In this document: piece after piece, positions 1 through 8,397 of the stretch | Layout: the number at the start of each line of letters is the position of its first letter | How positions within the stretch are numbered: position 1 is the first letter of the stretch | From: a bacterium | GTDB taxonomy: Bacteria > Chlamydiota > Chlamydiia > Chlamydiales > Rhabdochlamydiaceae | DNA: 26,491 nucleotides | Assembly: GCA_021802305.1 (NCBI GenBank) | Contig: JAKAAD010000002.1 | Location: forward strand, 1 to 26,491 | Direction of reading: 5' to 3' | Position numbers and translations under genes: made by a program | Notes under the pieces: model-generated | What the model saw: only the letters and a program-made list of their open reading frames with translations | What the model was told of the DNA's origin: nothing | The model's database searches: none

Positions 1-1
1 G

Positions 2-85
2 CTTACGGATGAAGCGATGTGCGAATTAGTCACGCAATACATTCAGAAGGAATTTCGAGCTCTCTTTTTTGCAAATGGTGAATAG
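2..85 (+). CDS. atpE: V-type ATP synthase subunit E, C-terminal end (partial)
   Basis: The window opens inside a gene. The frame starting at base 2 stays open for 27 codons and stops with TAG at 83-85; its last residues include QKEFRALFFANGE, which resembles the C-terminus of chlamydial V-ATPase subunit E. Subunit E is part of the peripheral stalk that holds the A3B3 head against the membrane sector. Position supports the call: it directly precedes the DUF2764 protein and atpA, the standard chlamydial order, and overlaps the next start codon by 11 bases. Only 27 residues are visible, so identity rests mainly on context. Confidence 0.75.
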   Translation, partial: LTDEAMCELVTQYIQKEFRALFFANGE

Positions 86-851
86 ACTTTATTTTCTCAT
101 GCCTTCGTTACCCCCTCTTTCTTTGGTGCTGAGGCCTGACCTTCATTGGCAAGATTTCCTTGCGAGGCTTGCGCTGAATCTTCCCAGATGGGCGATTGCG
201 AAAACGCGCGTACTGAGGCGCTTTGTTGATCTATGCAACATTCGCGCCTTATTTCTAGGAGATCCTCTGGATCCTACGGGAAACTTTGCAGAAAAAGAGT
301 TGGATCAAGCGATTCTCATTCGTTCTGATTTTCCGCAATACGTTTTTGATTTTTTGGATCAGTTTGAAAATAGAGAGGAGCAACTCCGCTATTTTCCAGG
401 GCTTTTGGCGCTTTTCTTTCTACGAGAAGGGGAAAAGGCCTCTGGCTTTTTGAAGCGCTACCTTGCTTTTGAGCGTGAATGGCGACTTGTTGCCGCTGCT
501 TTACGTGCCAAAGAATATGGAAAAGATATCGTTCGCGAGCTGCAATTCGAAGATCCAAAAGATCCGTTTATCGCGCAAATTCTTGCACAAAAAGATGCGC
601 CGCAATACGAGCCTCCCCCAGAATATCGAGAGATCAAGGATGTCCTTCTTTCTTGTAAAGGAGATCCTGCGATGGAAGAACGCTACTTTGTAGAATATCG
701 GTTGAGGCAAATAGATGCATTGGTGGGGAATGCGCAGTTTTCTCTGGATGCTGTTCTTGGGTATATGGCAAAGTTTATGTTGATCGAAGCGCATTTTGCT
801 TTGGAAGAAGAAAAAGGTCGACAACTCATGGAGAAGATATACGCTGGATGA
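75..851 (+). CDS. DUF2764 family V-ATPase operon protein
   Basis: A 258-residue protein whose N-terminus (YFLMPSLPPLSL, about residues 5-16) matches the start of DUF2764 proteins, which sit between atpE and atpA in chlamydial and some other V-ATPase operons. The role is not established; an assembly or stalk function is inferred from location only. I chose ATG at 75 rather than the TTG two codons upstream. The start overlaps the atpE stop, and the stop at 849-851 overlaps the atpA ATG (ATGA), so translation is probably coupled. No membrane segment is evident; the sequence is rich in acidic, basic and aromatic residues and looks helical. Confidence 0.85.
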   Translation: MVNRLYFLMPSLPPLSLVLRPDLHWQDFLARLALNLPRWAIAKTRVLRRFVDLCNIRALFLGDPLDPTGNFAEKELDQAILIRSDFPQYVFDFLDQFENREEQLRYFPGLLALFFLREGEKASGFLKRYLAFEREWRLVAAALRAKEYGKDIVRELQFEDPKDPFIAQILAQKDAPQYEPPPEYREIKDVLLSCKGDPAMEERYFVEYRLRQIDALVGNAQFSLDAVLGYMAKFMLIEAHFALEEEKGRQLMEKIYAG

Positions 852-2608
852 AAGCTACAGGAAATGTCGTAACAGCTTTTGGCAATCTATTGCAAGTACG
901 CTTTGAAGGAGATATCCGACAAGGAGAAATGGCCATGGTCCATTTACCCAATGGCATCCCCCTTAAAGCTGAGGTGATTGAGATTGTAGGAGACCTCGCA
1001 AAAATTCAGGTCTATGAAGATACGAGAGGCGTCGAAATGGGCACGCCTGTGGAATTTGAAGCGCACTTACTTGAAGTAGAACTTGGCCCAGGGCTTTTAT
1101 CTTCTATCTTCGATGGCCTTCAAAACCCTTTGGAAAAAGTAGCAGATGCGGCCGGCCTTTATTTGAAACGAGGGGTGTACATTCCACCCTTGGACCGCAA
1201 ACATCGATGGGAGTATCGCCCGGTCGCGGAAGTCGGAGCTGTTGTGGAACGCGGCGATACACTAGGATTTACCATGGAGCAACGTTTTCGCCACGAAATC
1301 ATGGTGCCTTTCCATTTTTTTGGTACATGTACGCTAACTTGGGTCATTGAGCCCAATGCGTATCCTATCGACACAATTGTAGCAAAAGGGGTTGATGAAA
1401 AGGGAGTAGAGCACTCCTTTTCGATGATCCAAAAATGGCCTGTGAAAGTACCTCTGCTTCATGGACAAAAGATAAAAGTCGAACACATGTTGGAAACGGG
1501 CATGCGCATCCTCGACACGCAATTTCCCGTGCTGAAAGGCGGAACTTTTTGTTCTCCCGGTCCTTTTGGAGCTGGCAAGACAGTGTTGCAACATCACCTT
1601 GCAAAATATGCGGATGTCGATATTGTCGTCATCGTTGCTTGTGGGGAAAGAGCAGGGGAAGTCGTGGAAACATTGCGCACATTTCCTCATCTCATAGATC
1701 CTCATACGAATGAACCGCTTCTCACGCGTACCGTTTTAATTGCCAATACATCTTCAATGCCCGTGAGTGCTCGCGAAGCTTCGATCTACACTGGAGTGAG
1801 CATTGCAGAATATTATCGCCAAATGGGACTCGATGTGCTCCTTTTGGCAGATTCGACATCGCGTTGGGCGCAAGCCATGCGCGAAATGTCCGGAAGACTT
1901 GAGGAAATCCCTGGAGAAGAGGCTTTTCCCGCATACCTTCCTTCACGGATAGCTGCATTTTACGAACGCTCAGGTGCCATCCAGATCAAGAATGGACATG
2001 TGGGGACGCTCACCATTGGAGGAACAGTTTCTCCTGCAGGAGGAAATTTTGAGGAACCGGTCACTCAATCAACGCTCTTTGTTGCAGGGGCGTTTCACGG
2101 TCTTTCTCGTGCGAGATCTGATGCAAGGCGCTATCCTGCGATTGATCCACTCATCTCCTGGACAAAATACCTATCAAATGTTGCCGAAGAGATGGAATCG
2201 AGATCTCCGGGTTGGGGGGAAGGCGTGAAGCTTGCAGCGAGCATTTTGCGTGCAGGGGATGAAATTGCCAAACGCATTGAAGTCGTCGGAGAAGAGGCGA
2301 TTTCATTGAGCGACATGGAGCTCTTTTTGAAACAAGAACTTTATGAATTTGTGTATTTGCAACAAAATGCCTTTGACAAAGAAGATGCATATTGTCCGCT
2401 CAAGAGGCAAATCCCTCTATTTGAATTGATTTGTCGTATCTTTGAGAGAAAGTTTCACTTTGATACTCACGATGCTGCGCGTTCATTTTTCGTTGAACTT
2501 CAAAATGAGATAAAAAACATGAATTTTATGGCATTTGAATCAGAGCGCTATAAGGATGCATTTTCGCGCATTGAAAAGCGCATAGAGCAGTACGGAACAA
2601 AAACATGA
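848..2608 (+). CDS. atpA: V-type ATP synthase catalytic subunit A
   Basis: Catalytic A subunit of the V-type ATPase head, which hydrolyses or synthesises ATP at the A/B interface. The 586-residue length is typical. The P-loop GPFGAGKT is at residues 238-245, Walker B ends in LLLAD at D335, and GRLEEIPGEEAFPAYLPSR follows; the long non-homologous insertion between the N-terminal barrel and the P-loop that marks A subunits is present. The start overlaps the preceding stop and the stop overlaps the atpB start by 4 bases. It is one of seven consecutive V-ATPase genes. Assignment is firm. Confidence 0.97.
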   Translation: MKATGNVVTAFGNLLQVRFEGDIRQGEMAMVHLPNGIPLKAEVIEIVGDLAKIQVYEDTRGVEMGTPVEFEAHLLEVELGPGLLSSIFDGLQNPLEKVADAAGLYLKRGVYIPPLDRKHRWEYRPVAEVGAVVERGDTLGFTMEQRFRHEIMVPFHFFGTCTLTWVIEPNAYPIDTIVAKGVDEKGVEHSFSMIQKWPVKVPLLHGQKIKVEHMLETGMRILDTQFPVLKGGTFCSPGPFGAGKTVLQHHLAKYADVDIVVIVACGERAGEVVETLRTFPHLIDPHTNEPLLTRTVLIANTSSMPVSAREASIYTGVSIAEYYRQMGLDVLLLADSTSRWAQAMREMSGRLEEIPGEEAFPAYLPSRIAAFYERSGAIQIKNGHVGTLTIGGTVSPAGGNFEEPVTQSTLFVAGAFHGLSRARSDARRYPAIDPLISWTKYLSNVAEEMESRSPGWGEGVKLAASILRAGDEIAKRIEVVGEEAISLSDMELFLKQELYEFVYLQQNAFDKEDAYCPLKRQIPLFELICRIFERKFHFDTHDAARSFFVELQNEIKNMNFMAFESERYKDAFSRIEKRIEQYGTKT

Positions 2609-3909
2609 GAAAAGTCCACGATCGCATTGTCGACATGAGAGGAAATCTTCTCACCGTCTTGGCTAAAGGAGTGATGCTAGGAGAGGTAGCACGCGTTCAT
2701 AAGCAGAGCGGGCAGAGCGTTTATGCGACGGTTCTTCGCATTGCGGGCGAAGTGATTACCCTGCAGTGTTTTGAAAATACGAGAGGAATTGCTACCAATG
2801 ATCGCGTGACGTTTTTAAAACGGCAGATGCAAGCGACCTATGGAGATGGGCTCTTTGGAAGAAGGCTCAATGGAGCGGGAGATCCTATCGATAACGGACC
2901 ACCCGTCATGGGAGAGCACGTAGAAGTGGGACAGCCTTCGTTTAATCCCGTGTGTCGCATCATTCCTCGCGAGATGGTGCGCACGAATATTCCCATGATC
3001 GATGTGTTCAATTGCTTGGTCAAATCGCAAAAGATCCCGATCTTTTCTATTGCCGGAGAACCTTACAATGCACTACTCATGCGCATTGCCAATCAAACGG
3101 ATGCAGATGTAGTAATCATTGGCGGTATGGGTCTTCGTTTTGACGATTACGCAGCATTTATCGACAATGCAAACGCCTCTGGCTCCTCTCAAAAAACCAT
3201 TATGTTTATCCACCGTGCGACAGATCCTGCTGTAGAATGCCTCCTCGTACCAGATATGGCCCTTGCTGTGGCAGAACAATTTGCCGTGCGCGATAAAGAT
3301 GTTCTCGTTTTGCTCACAGACATGACGGCTTTTGCCGATGCAAATAAAGAAATCATGATTACGATGGATCAGATTCCTTCGAATCGCGGATACCCTGGAT
3401 CGCTGTATTCCGACCTTGCTGCGCGTTATGAGAAAGCAGTTGATTTTAAAGGCGGCTCCATTACGATTATCGCTGTCACAACCATGCCGGGTGGCGATGT
3501 AACGCATCCTGTTCCAGATAATACTGGATACATTACTGAGGGGCAGCTGTATTTGCATGGCGGTCGCATTGATCCCTTTGGATCACTTTCTCGTCTCAAA
3601 CAACAAGTCATAGGAACAGCTACGAGAGAAGATCATGGACATATCGCAAATGCACAGATACGCCTTTATGCAGATGCAAAAAAAGCAGGGGAGCGCGAGA
3701 GCATGGGATTTCGACTTTCGAAGTGGGATGAAAAGCTCTTGCGCTTTGCAAAGCTCTTTGAAACGCGCATGATGAATTTGGATGTCAATTTGCCTCTGGA
3801 AGATGCGTTAGATTTAGGATGGAAAACCCTTGCTGAATGTTTTTCTTCGCAAGAAGTAGGAATTAAACAAGCACTGATCGATAAATACTGGCCTCATGGT
3901 AGCCGCTGA
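2605..3909 (+). CDS. atpB: V-type ATP synthase subunit B
   Basis: Non-catalytic B subunit of the V-type head, 434 residues, near the usual chlamydial length. It has the N-terminal barrel (MRKVHDRIVDMRGNLLTV), a degenerate nucleotide loop (FSIAGEPYNALLMRIANQ) in place of a Walker A, and the conserved segment QIPSNRGYPGSLYSDLAARY. The ATG overlaps the atpA stop. The 3' end overlaps the atpD ATG at 3896 by 14 bases, so the two are probably translationally coupled. Confidence 0.97.
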   Translation: MRKVHDRIVDMRGNLLTVLAKGVMLGEVARVHKQSGQSVYATVLRIAGEVITLQCFENTRGIATNDRVTFLKRQMQATYGDGLFGRRLNGAGDPIDNGPPVMGEHVEVGQPSFNPVCRIIPREMVRTNIPMIDVFNCLVKSQKIPIFSIAGEPYNALLMRIANQTDADVVIIGGMGLRFDDYAAFIDNANASGSSQKTIMFIHRATDPAVECLLVPDMALAVAEQFAVRDKDVLVLLTDMTAFADANKEIMITMDQIPSNRGYPGSLYSDLAARYEKAVDFKGGSITIIAVTTMPGGDVTHPVPDNTGYITEGQLYLHGGRIDPFGSLSRLKQQVIGTATREDHGHIANAQIRLYADAKKAGERESMGFRLSKWDEKLLRFAKLFETRMMNLDVNLPLEDALDLGWKTLAECFSSQEVGIKQALIDKYWPHGSR

Positions 3910-4498
3910 AATCAAGTACACAAAAACTGCCTTACGCCACGAGCAAGTAAAGCTCCGGCAGCTAAAGAAGTATTTGCCTACGCTGCAGCTCAAAAAAGCG
4001 CTATTACAAGCAGAAGTGCTCGCTGCAGAAGTAGAGTTAGAGCAATCGCTTGCAGAAAGCAAGCTGGCATTAGAGGGAACGCTTCGCTTTGCACCTCTTC
4101 TTGCGGATCGAAGAGAGCGCGATCTCTTAGCATCGCTAGAAGTGCAGGATGTCCAATTGGACTATGAAAATATCGCAGGGGTAGACATTCCCATTTTTAT
4201 TTCTGTTGAATTTGCACTTCCTTCTTACTTTTTGTTTGATACTCCAGTTTGGTTTGAATCTGCTCTTTTCAAAATGAAAGAGATGGTGATTGCGAGAGAA
4301 AAAGTCAAAGTACACGATGAAAAAAAACGTCTTTTGGAAAAAGAGCTCCGGGAAATATCCATGCGCGTCAATCTTTTTGAAAAAAGGCTCATCCCGCAAA
4401 CAGAAAGCAACATGAAACGCATCACCATTTTTTTGGGAGACCAACAACTTGCTGCCATCGCGCAAGCGAAGGTAGCAAAGGCGAAGATACGACGATGA
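3896..4498 (+). CDS. atpD: V-type ATP synthase subunit D (central stalk)
   Basis: Central rotor shaft subunit, 200 residues. The N-terminal helix is strongly coiled-coil (TKTALRHEQVKLRQLKKYLP onward, residues 9-60) and a second long charged helix runs near the C-terminus (about residues 135-185), the helical-hairpin architecture of V/A-type D subunits. The ATG at 3896 lies inside the atpB 3' end, and the stop at 4496-4498 overlaps the atpI ATG. Identification comes from this pattern plus operon position between atpB and atpI. Confidence 0.93.
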   Translation: MVAAEIKYTKTALRHEQVKLRQLKKYLPTLQLKKALLQAEVLAAEVELEQSLAESKLALEGTLRFAPLLADRRERDLLASLEVQDVQLDYENIAGVDIPIFISVEFALPSYFLFDTPVWFESALFKMKEMVIAREKVKVHDEKKRLLEKELREISMRVNLFEKRLIPQTESNMKRITIFLGDQQLAAIAQAKVAKAKIRR

Positions 4499-6417
4499 TT
4501 GTAGGTCTAAAAAAATATCTCATTTACGGAATACAACAGGAAGTGGATCGCTTTTTTTCACGTGCGCAGACGGAAGGAATCCTACAATTTATTTCGCCTA
4601 CGCGCACGAAACCGCTTCCTTTGCCAGGCACGCTTCAAAATTTGGCACAAGCACACCGTGTATTGCGAAAACTGCCCGTAAAACCTGCCTACACAGGACA
4701 TCGCGATCTCGCTTTTGCAGATCAAATCGCCGCGCGGATCTTAGAGCTGCGATCCCAAGAAGAACGGTTGCGAGAGCAGCTTCGCGTTCTCAATGTAGAA
4801 ATTGCACGAGTCGCGCCCTTTGGTTTCTTTTCCAAAGAAGAGATTGCCTACATAGAGCGCGCAGGAAAGAAAGTGGTGCAATTTTATTGTCAAAAAGCTT
4901 CGAAAAAAGAAGAGCTTCCCGAAAACAATCTATTTTATATTACCACAGAATACGACCTCGACTATTTCATTGGAATCCACGATCAACCCACGAGCTATCC
5001 CCGGATGTTCACCGTTGAAATTGATCGTCCTGTCAATGTATTGTTGGAAGATCGCGAAGTAGTGCAAGAATCTCTGCGCGATGTAGAAGCGGATCTCAAA
5101 AATCAAGCTATCTATTACGATGTACTACAAGAGGGGTTCATTGATCATTTGAACGAACATCACCTTCAAGAAGCGAAAAGCGATGTTGTCTACCCACTGC
5201 AAAATCAGCTTTTTTTCATCGAAGCCTGGGTTCCCAAAGATAAGGTGCGCGCATTCCAAGAACTCATCGACGGCATGGCCATTCAAGTAGAGCCGATTGC
5301 TATTGAAAAACAGGATGTCATTCCGACATGTATGCGTAATGCACACTTCACGCGGCTAGGAGAGGATCTCGTTCATATCTATGATATCCCAGCGCATACG
5401 GATAAAGATCCCTCAGGATGGGTTTTTTGGTTTTTTATGCTCTTTTTCGCCATGATCGTTGCCGATGCGGGCTATGGACTCATGTACGTAGCTCTTTCCA
5501 CTTTCTTGCTTTTTAAACATCGCAAAATGAGATCGAGAAAAAAGAGAAGATTTTTAAAACTGTTATTTTCACTTTCTTGTGCTTGTGTTGTATGGGGAGT
5601 TCTGACTTCCTCCTTTTTTGGATTGCAAATTTCTCCTGAGAATTGGGCATCCAAGGTCTCTATTGTGCAGTACCTTGCCGAGAGAAAGGCTGATTATGTA
5701 CTCGAGGCAAAAAATGATGTGTATGAGGAATGGGTGACGAAATATCCAGCAATTCGTGCCGCAAGCTCCGGGCGCGAGATGCTCGATATTGCCGTGCAAA
5801 ACAAAGAGGGTTCAATAGAATACGAAATGCAAAGTACGTTTATCGATAACATTCTTCTCGAATTTTCATTATTGATTGGAATCATTCACATTGCGACCTC
5901 TTTTCTGCGTTCCCTAGCGCGCAACTGGGCAGGAATAGGATGGATCATTTTCATGCTAGGGGGATATTTGTACGTTCCTATTCCTCTCAAGGCCACGACG
6001 ATTGTTTACTTTATGGAGATGGTGGGAAAACCGGAAGGAGCCACAATTGGCATACAAGCAATTTACGTTGGTATCGGGATAGCTGTTGTTCTCGCCTTGC
6101 TTCAAAAGCGTTGGAAAGGGATAAAAGAAGGACTTAATGTCATACAAGTATTTACGGACGTGCTCTCTTATTTACGCCTTTATGCATTAGGGCTTGCGGG
6201 ATTTATGCTCGCCGCTACTTTTAATGGAATTGCTAAAAATGTAGGGCTCTTTTTTGGTGTCCTTATTTTGCTTGCCGGGCATAGCATTAATGTTACTTTG
6301 GGAATTTTCGCAGGACTTATTCATGGGCTTCGCCTTAATTTCATAGAATGGTATCATTATTCCTTCGATGGCGGTGGAAAGTTATTCAACCCCCTCGTTC
6401 GATTGAAGAGAGAATAG
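4495..6417 (+). CDS. atpI: V-type ATP synthase subunit I (membrane stator, a-subunit)
   Basis: Stator subunit providing the ion half-channels beside the K ring; 640 residues. About 310 residues form a cytoplasmic domain, followed by a membrane half starting near WVFWFFMLFFAMIVADAGYG (residues ~308-330) with several further hydrophobic helices. The functionally essential arginine of this family is visible in VLSYLRLYALGLAGF as R561. A soluble loop rich in charged residues (about 395-450) interrupts the membrane domain. The start overlaps the atpD stop in an ATGA arrangement. Assignment is firm. Confidence 0.95.
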   Translation: MIVGLKKYLIYGIQQEVDRFFSRAQTEGILQFISPTRTKPLPLPGTLQNLAQAHRVLRKLPVKPAYTGHRDLAFADQIAARILELRSQEERLREQLRVLNVEIARVAPFGFFSKEEIAYIERAGKKVVQFYCQKASKKEELPENNLFYITTEYDLDYFIGIHDQPTSYPRMFTVEIDRPVNVLLEDREVVQESLRDVEADLKNQAIYYDVLQEGFIDHLNEHHLQEAKSDVVYPLQNQLFFIEAWVPKDKVRAFQELIDGMAIQVEPIAIEKQDVIPTCMRNAHFTRLGEDLVHIYDIPAHTDKDPSGWVFWFFMLFFAMIVADAGYGLMYVALSTFLLFKHRKMRSRKKRRFLKLLFSLSCACVVWGVLTSSFFGLQISPENWASKVSIVQYLAERKADYVLEAKNDVYEEWVTKYPAIRAASSGREMLDIAVQNKEGSIEYEMQSTFIDNILLEFSLLIGIIHIATSFLRSLARNWAGIGWIIFMLGGYLYVPIPLKATTIVYFMEMVGKPEGATIGIQAIYVGIGIAVVLALLQKRWKGIKEGLNVIQVFTDVLSYLRLYALGLAGFMLAATFNGIAKNVGLFFGVLILLAGHSINVTLGIFAGLIHGLRLNFIEWYHYSFDGGGKLFNPLVRLKRE

Positions 6418-6426
6418 GAGGAAAAT

Positions 6427-6849
6427 ATGGATTATAGCATGGTTGGTCCCGCAATTGTTTTGGGCATGGGTTGTGTGGGGAGTGCGATTGGTTGTGGTAT
6501 AGGGGGTATGGCTTCGCATGCTGTGATGAGCCGCGTAGAGGAAAATCACGGGCAATTCATCGGAATGTCTGCCATTGCTGCTTCGCAATCCATTTATGGA
6601 TTCGTGCTCATGATCATCATGCGCGACAAGATTGCAGCAGGAAGCTTGGATCCAGCCAATGCATTTGCTATTGCCATTCCCGTCGGATTTGCTCTCCTTT
6701 TTTCTTCAGTCTATCAAGGAATGGTGGCGGCTTCTGGCATTCAAGCAGCCGCAAAGCAGCCCACTATCATTGGTAAAACACTTGCTGCCATTGGAATTGT
6801 CGAAACCTTTTCACTCTTCGCCTTTGTCTTTGCATTGCTTTTGATGTAA
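6427..6849 (+). CDS. atpK: V-type ATP synthase subunit K (c-ring, four-helix type)
   Basis: Rotor-ring proteolipid, 140 residues, made of two fused helical hairpins. The ion-binding glutamate is E126 in GIVETFSLFAF. Residues S53-Q54 (AASQSIYGF) and Q97 (VYQGMVAAS) sit where the sodium-ligand Thr-Gln and Gln of Enterococcus hirae NtpK fall in my remembered alignment. A strong ribosome-binding site (AGGAGG at 6417-6422) lies just upstream, the best in the operon, which fits the higher copy number of this subunit. The stop at 6847-6849 is 9 bases before the fumC start. Confidence 0.95.
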   Translation: MDYSMVGPAIVLGMGCVGSAIGCGIGGMASHAVMSRVEENHGQFIGMSAIAASQSIYGFVLMIIMRDKIAAGSLDPANAFAIAIPVGFALLFSSVYQGMVAASGIQAAAKQPTIIGKTLAAIGIVETFSLFAFVFALLLM

Positions 6850-6858
6850 GATGCGAAT

Positions 6859-8256
6859 GTGGCATCGCGCATTGAAAGAGACTCCCTAGGCGAAGTACGT
6901 GTTCCCAAGGAAATGTACTGGGGCGCGCAAACCGCTCGCTCTCTAGAAAATTTCAAAATTGGGCATGAAAAGATGCCCATGCCTGTGATCTATGCACTTG
7001 CTCTCATCAAAAAAGCCGCAGCGATTGTGCATGGAGACCTTGGTGTTCTCGATGAGAAAAAAAAGCAAGCAATCCTCCAAGCAGTAGACGAAATCCTGGC
7101 AGGCAAATGGGATACACAGTTTCCCTTAAGCATTTGGCAAACGGGATCGGGCACGCAAACGAACATGAATGTCAATGAAGTCATTGCAAATCGTGCCATT
7201 GAACTTCTGGGGGGAGAGCGTGGTTCGAAACAGCCCATACACCCCAATGACGACGTGAACAAATCGCAATCTTCCAACGACACCTTTCCCTCTGCGATGC
7301 ACATTGCAATCAAAAAGCAGATCGTCGACGCTTTGCTTCCGAGCGCTAAGATGTTTTTGCATGCGCTCCAAGACAAAGCCAAAGCCTTTCAAAACATCAT
7401 CAAAGTGGGAAGAACGCACCTCATGGACGCAGCTCCCATTTCCCTCGGTCAAGAGTTTTCAGGATATGGAGCACAGATTGAAGCTGCGATGCATGATATT
7501 GAACAGATACTTCCACAAATTTCAGCACTTGCGCTTGGAGGAACGGCAGTAGGCACAGGATTGAATGCCCCGCCGCAATTTGGTGATCGAATGGCCAAAG
7601 TGCTCAGTGAGCTCACTAAAATGGAATTTTATTCTGCCCCGAATAAATTCGCAGCACTAGGATCGAACGATGCAGTGGTTTCCCTCAGTGGAGCATTGAG
7701 AACCCTTGCCTGTAGTGTTTTTAAGATTACAAATGACATTCGATTTCTTGCTTCCGGTCCACGCTGTGGGCTCAGTGAACTTTATCTCCCTGCAAATGAA
7801 CCGGGCTCTTCGATCATGCCTGGCAAAGTCAATCCCACCCAGTGCGAAGCCCTCACGATGGTTGCCGTTCAGGTCTATGGCAATGATGCAGCCATTGCCT
7901 TTGCAGGATCGCAAGGGCATCTAGAGCTCAACGTCTTTCGACCTGTGATGATCTCCAACCTTTTGCATTCTATTGAGCTACTCTCAGATGGATTGCGCAA
8001 TTTTTGCGAAAAGTGTTTGGTTGGCATACAGCCAAATCAAGCCCATATCCAAGAGCTCTTAGAACGATCACTCATGCTGGCAACCGCTCTCAATCCCGTC
8101 CTTGGGTATGACAAAGCCACCAAGATCGTGCAAAAGGCCTATGCGGAGAATCTTTCGTTGAAGGAAGCAACAGTTGCTCTGGGATTTCTCACTGCCGAAG
8201 AATTCGATCAACACGTCGATCCTCGTAAGATGGTATTAGACCTCTTACATAACTAA
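6859..8256 (+). CDS. fumC: Fumarate hydratase class II
   Basis: Fumarase of the TCA cycle (fumarate to L-malate), cytosolic homotetramer, 465 residues. It carries the superfamily signature GSSIMPGKVNP at residues 316-326 with catalytic serine S318, and GRTHLMDA with H187 near the expected E. coli position 188. The only in-frame start that keeps the conserved N-terminus (RDSLGEVRVPKEMYWGAQT) is GTG at 6859, 9 bases after the atpK stop and without a Shine-Dalgarno, so reinitiation after atpK is likely. The last codons and the stop are contributed by a transposon-end repeat at 8237-8255, so the native C-terminus has been replaced or trimmed slightly. Confidence 0.96.
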   Translation: MASRIERDSLGEVRVPKEMYWGAQTARSLENFKIGHEKMPMPVIYALALIKKAAAIVHGDLGVLDEKKKQAILQAVDEILAGKWDTQFPLSIWQTGSGTQTNMNVNEVIANRAIELLGGERGSKQPIHPNDDVNKSQSSNDTFPSAMHIAIKKQIVDALLPSAKMFLHALQDKAKAFQNIIKVGRTHLMDAAPISLGQEFSGYGAQIEAAMHDIEQILPQISALALGGTAVGTGLNAPPQFGDRMAKVLSELTKMEFYSAPNKFAALGSNDAVVSLSGALRTLACSVFKITNDIRFLASGPRCGLSELYLPANEPGSSIMPGKVNPTQCEALTMVAVQVYGNDAAIAFAGSQGHLELNVFRPVMISNLLHSIELLSDGLRNFCEKCLVGIQPNQAHIQELLERSLMLATALNPVLGYDKATKIVQKAYAENLSLKEATVALGFLTAEEFDQHVDPRKMVLDLLHN

Positions 8257-8290
8257 GCTTCTGTCAATTTTGGGATTCTTTTGAGCTGAC
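8237..8290 (-). repeat. Transposon terminal repeat fused to the fumC 3' end
   Basis: The 19-mer at 8237-8255 (TAGACCTCTTACATAACTA) matches the left end of the 176-bp element at 17393, and similarity continues through AAGCTTCTGTCAATTTTGG to about 8275 and weakly to 8290. Read leftward, this adjoining part encodes KRIPKLTEA followed by TAG, against KRTPKLTEA plus TAG at 17400-17430; two of the base changes are silent. That suggests the remains of a transposase 3' end. The rest of the 8257-8397 gap holds no gene I recognise. Confidence 0.75.
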
Positions 8291-8397
8291 GTCGAAGCAG
8301 CACAACTTGAAGTTGTTGTGCAATGCATACGGGTTCACATGCTGTCGCTCTCCGACGTAGCCACAACCCAATTTTTGCATGCACTTCTGTATAGTGT

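Noticed and set aside
3073..3558. 161-aa leftward ORF within atpB
   Set aside because: It lies wholly antisense to a firmly identified gene, with Cys/His-rich composition typical of shadow frames.
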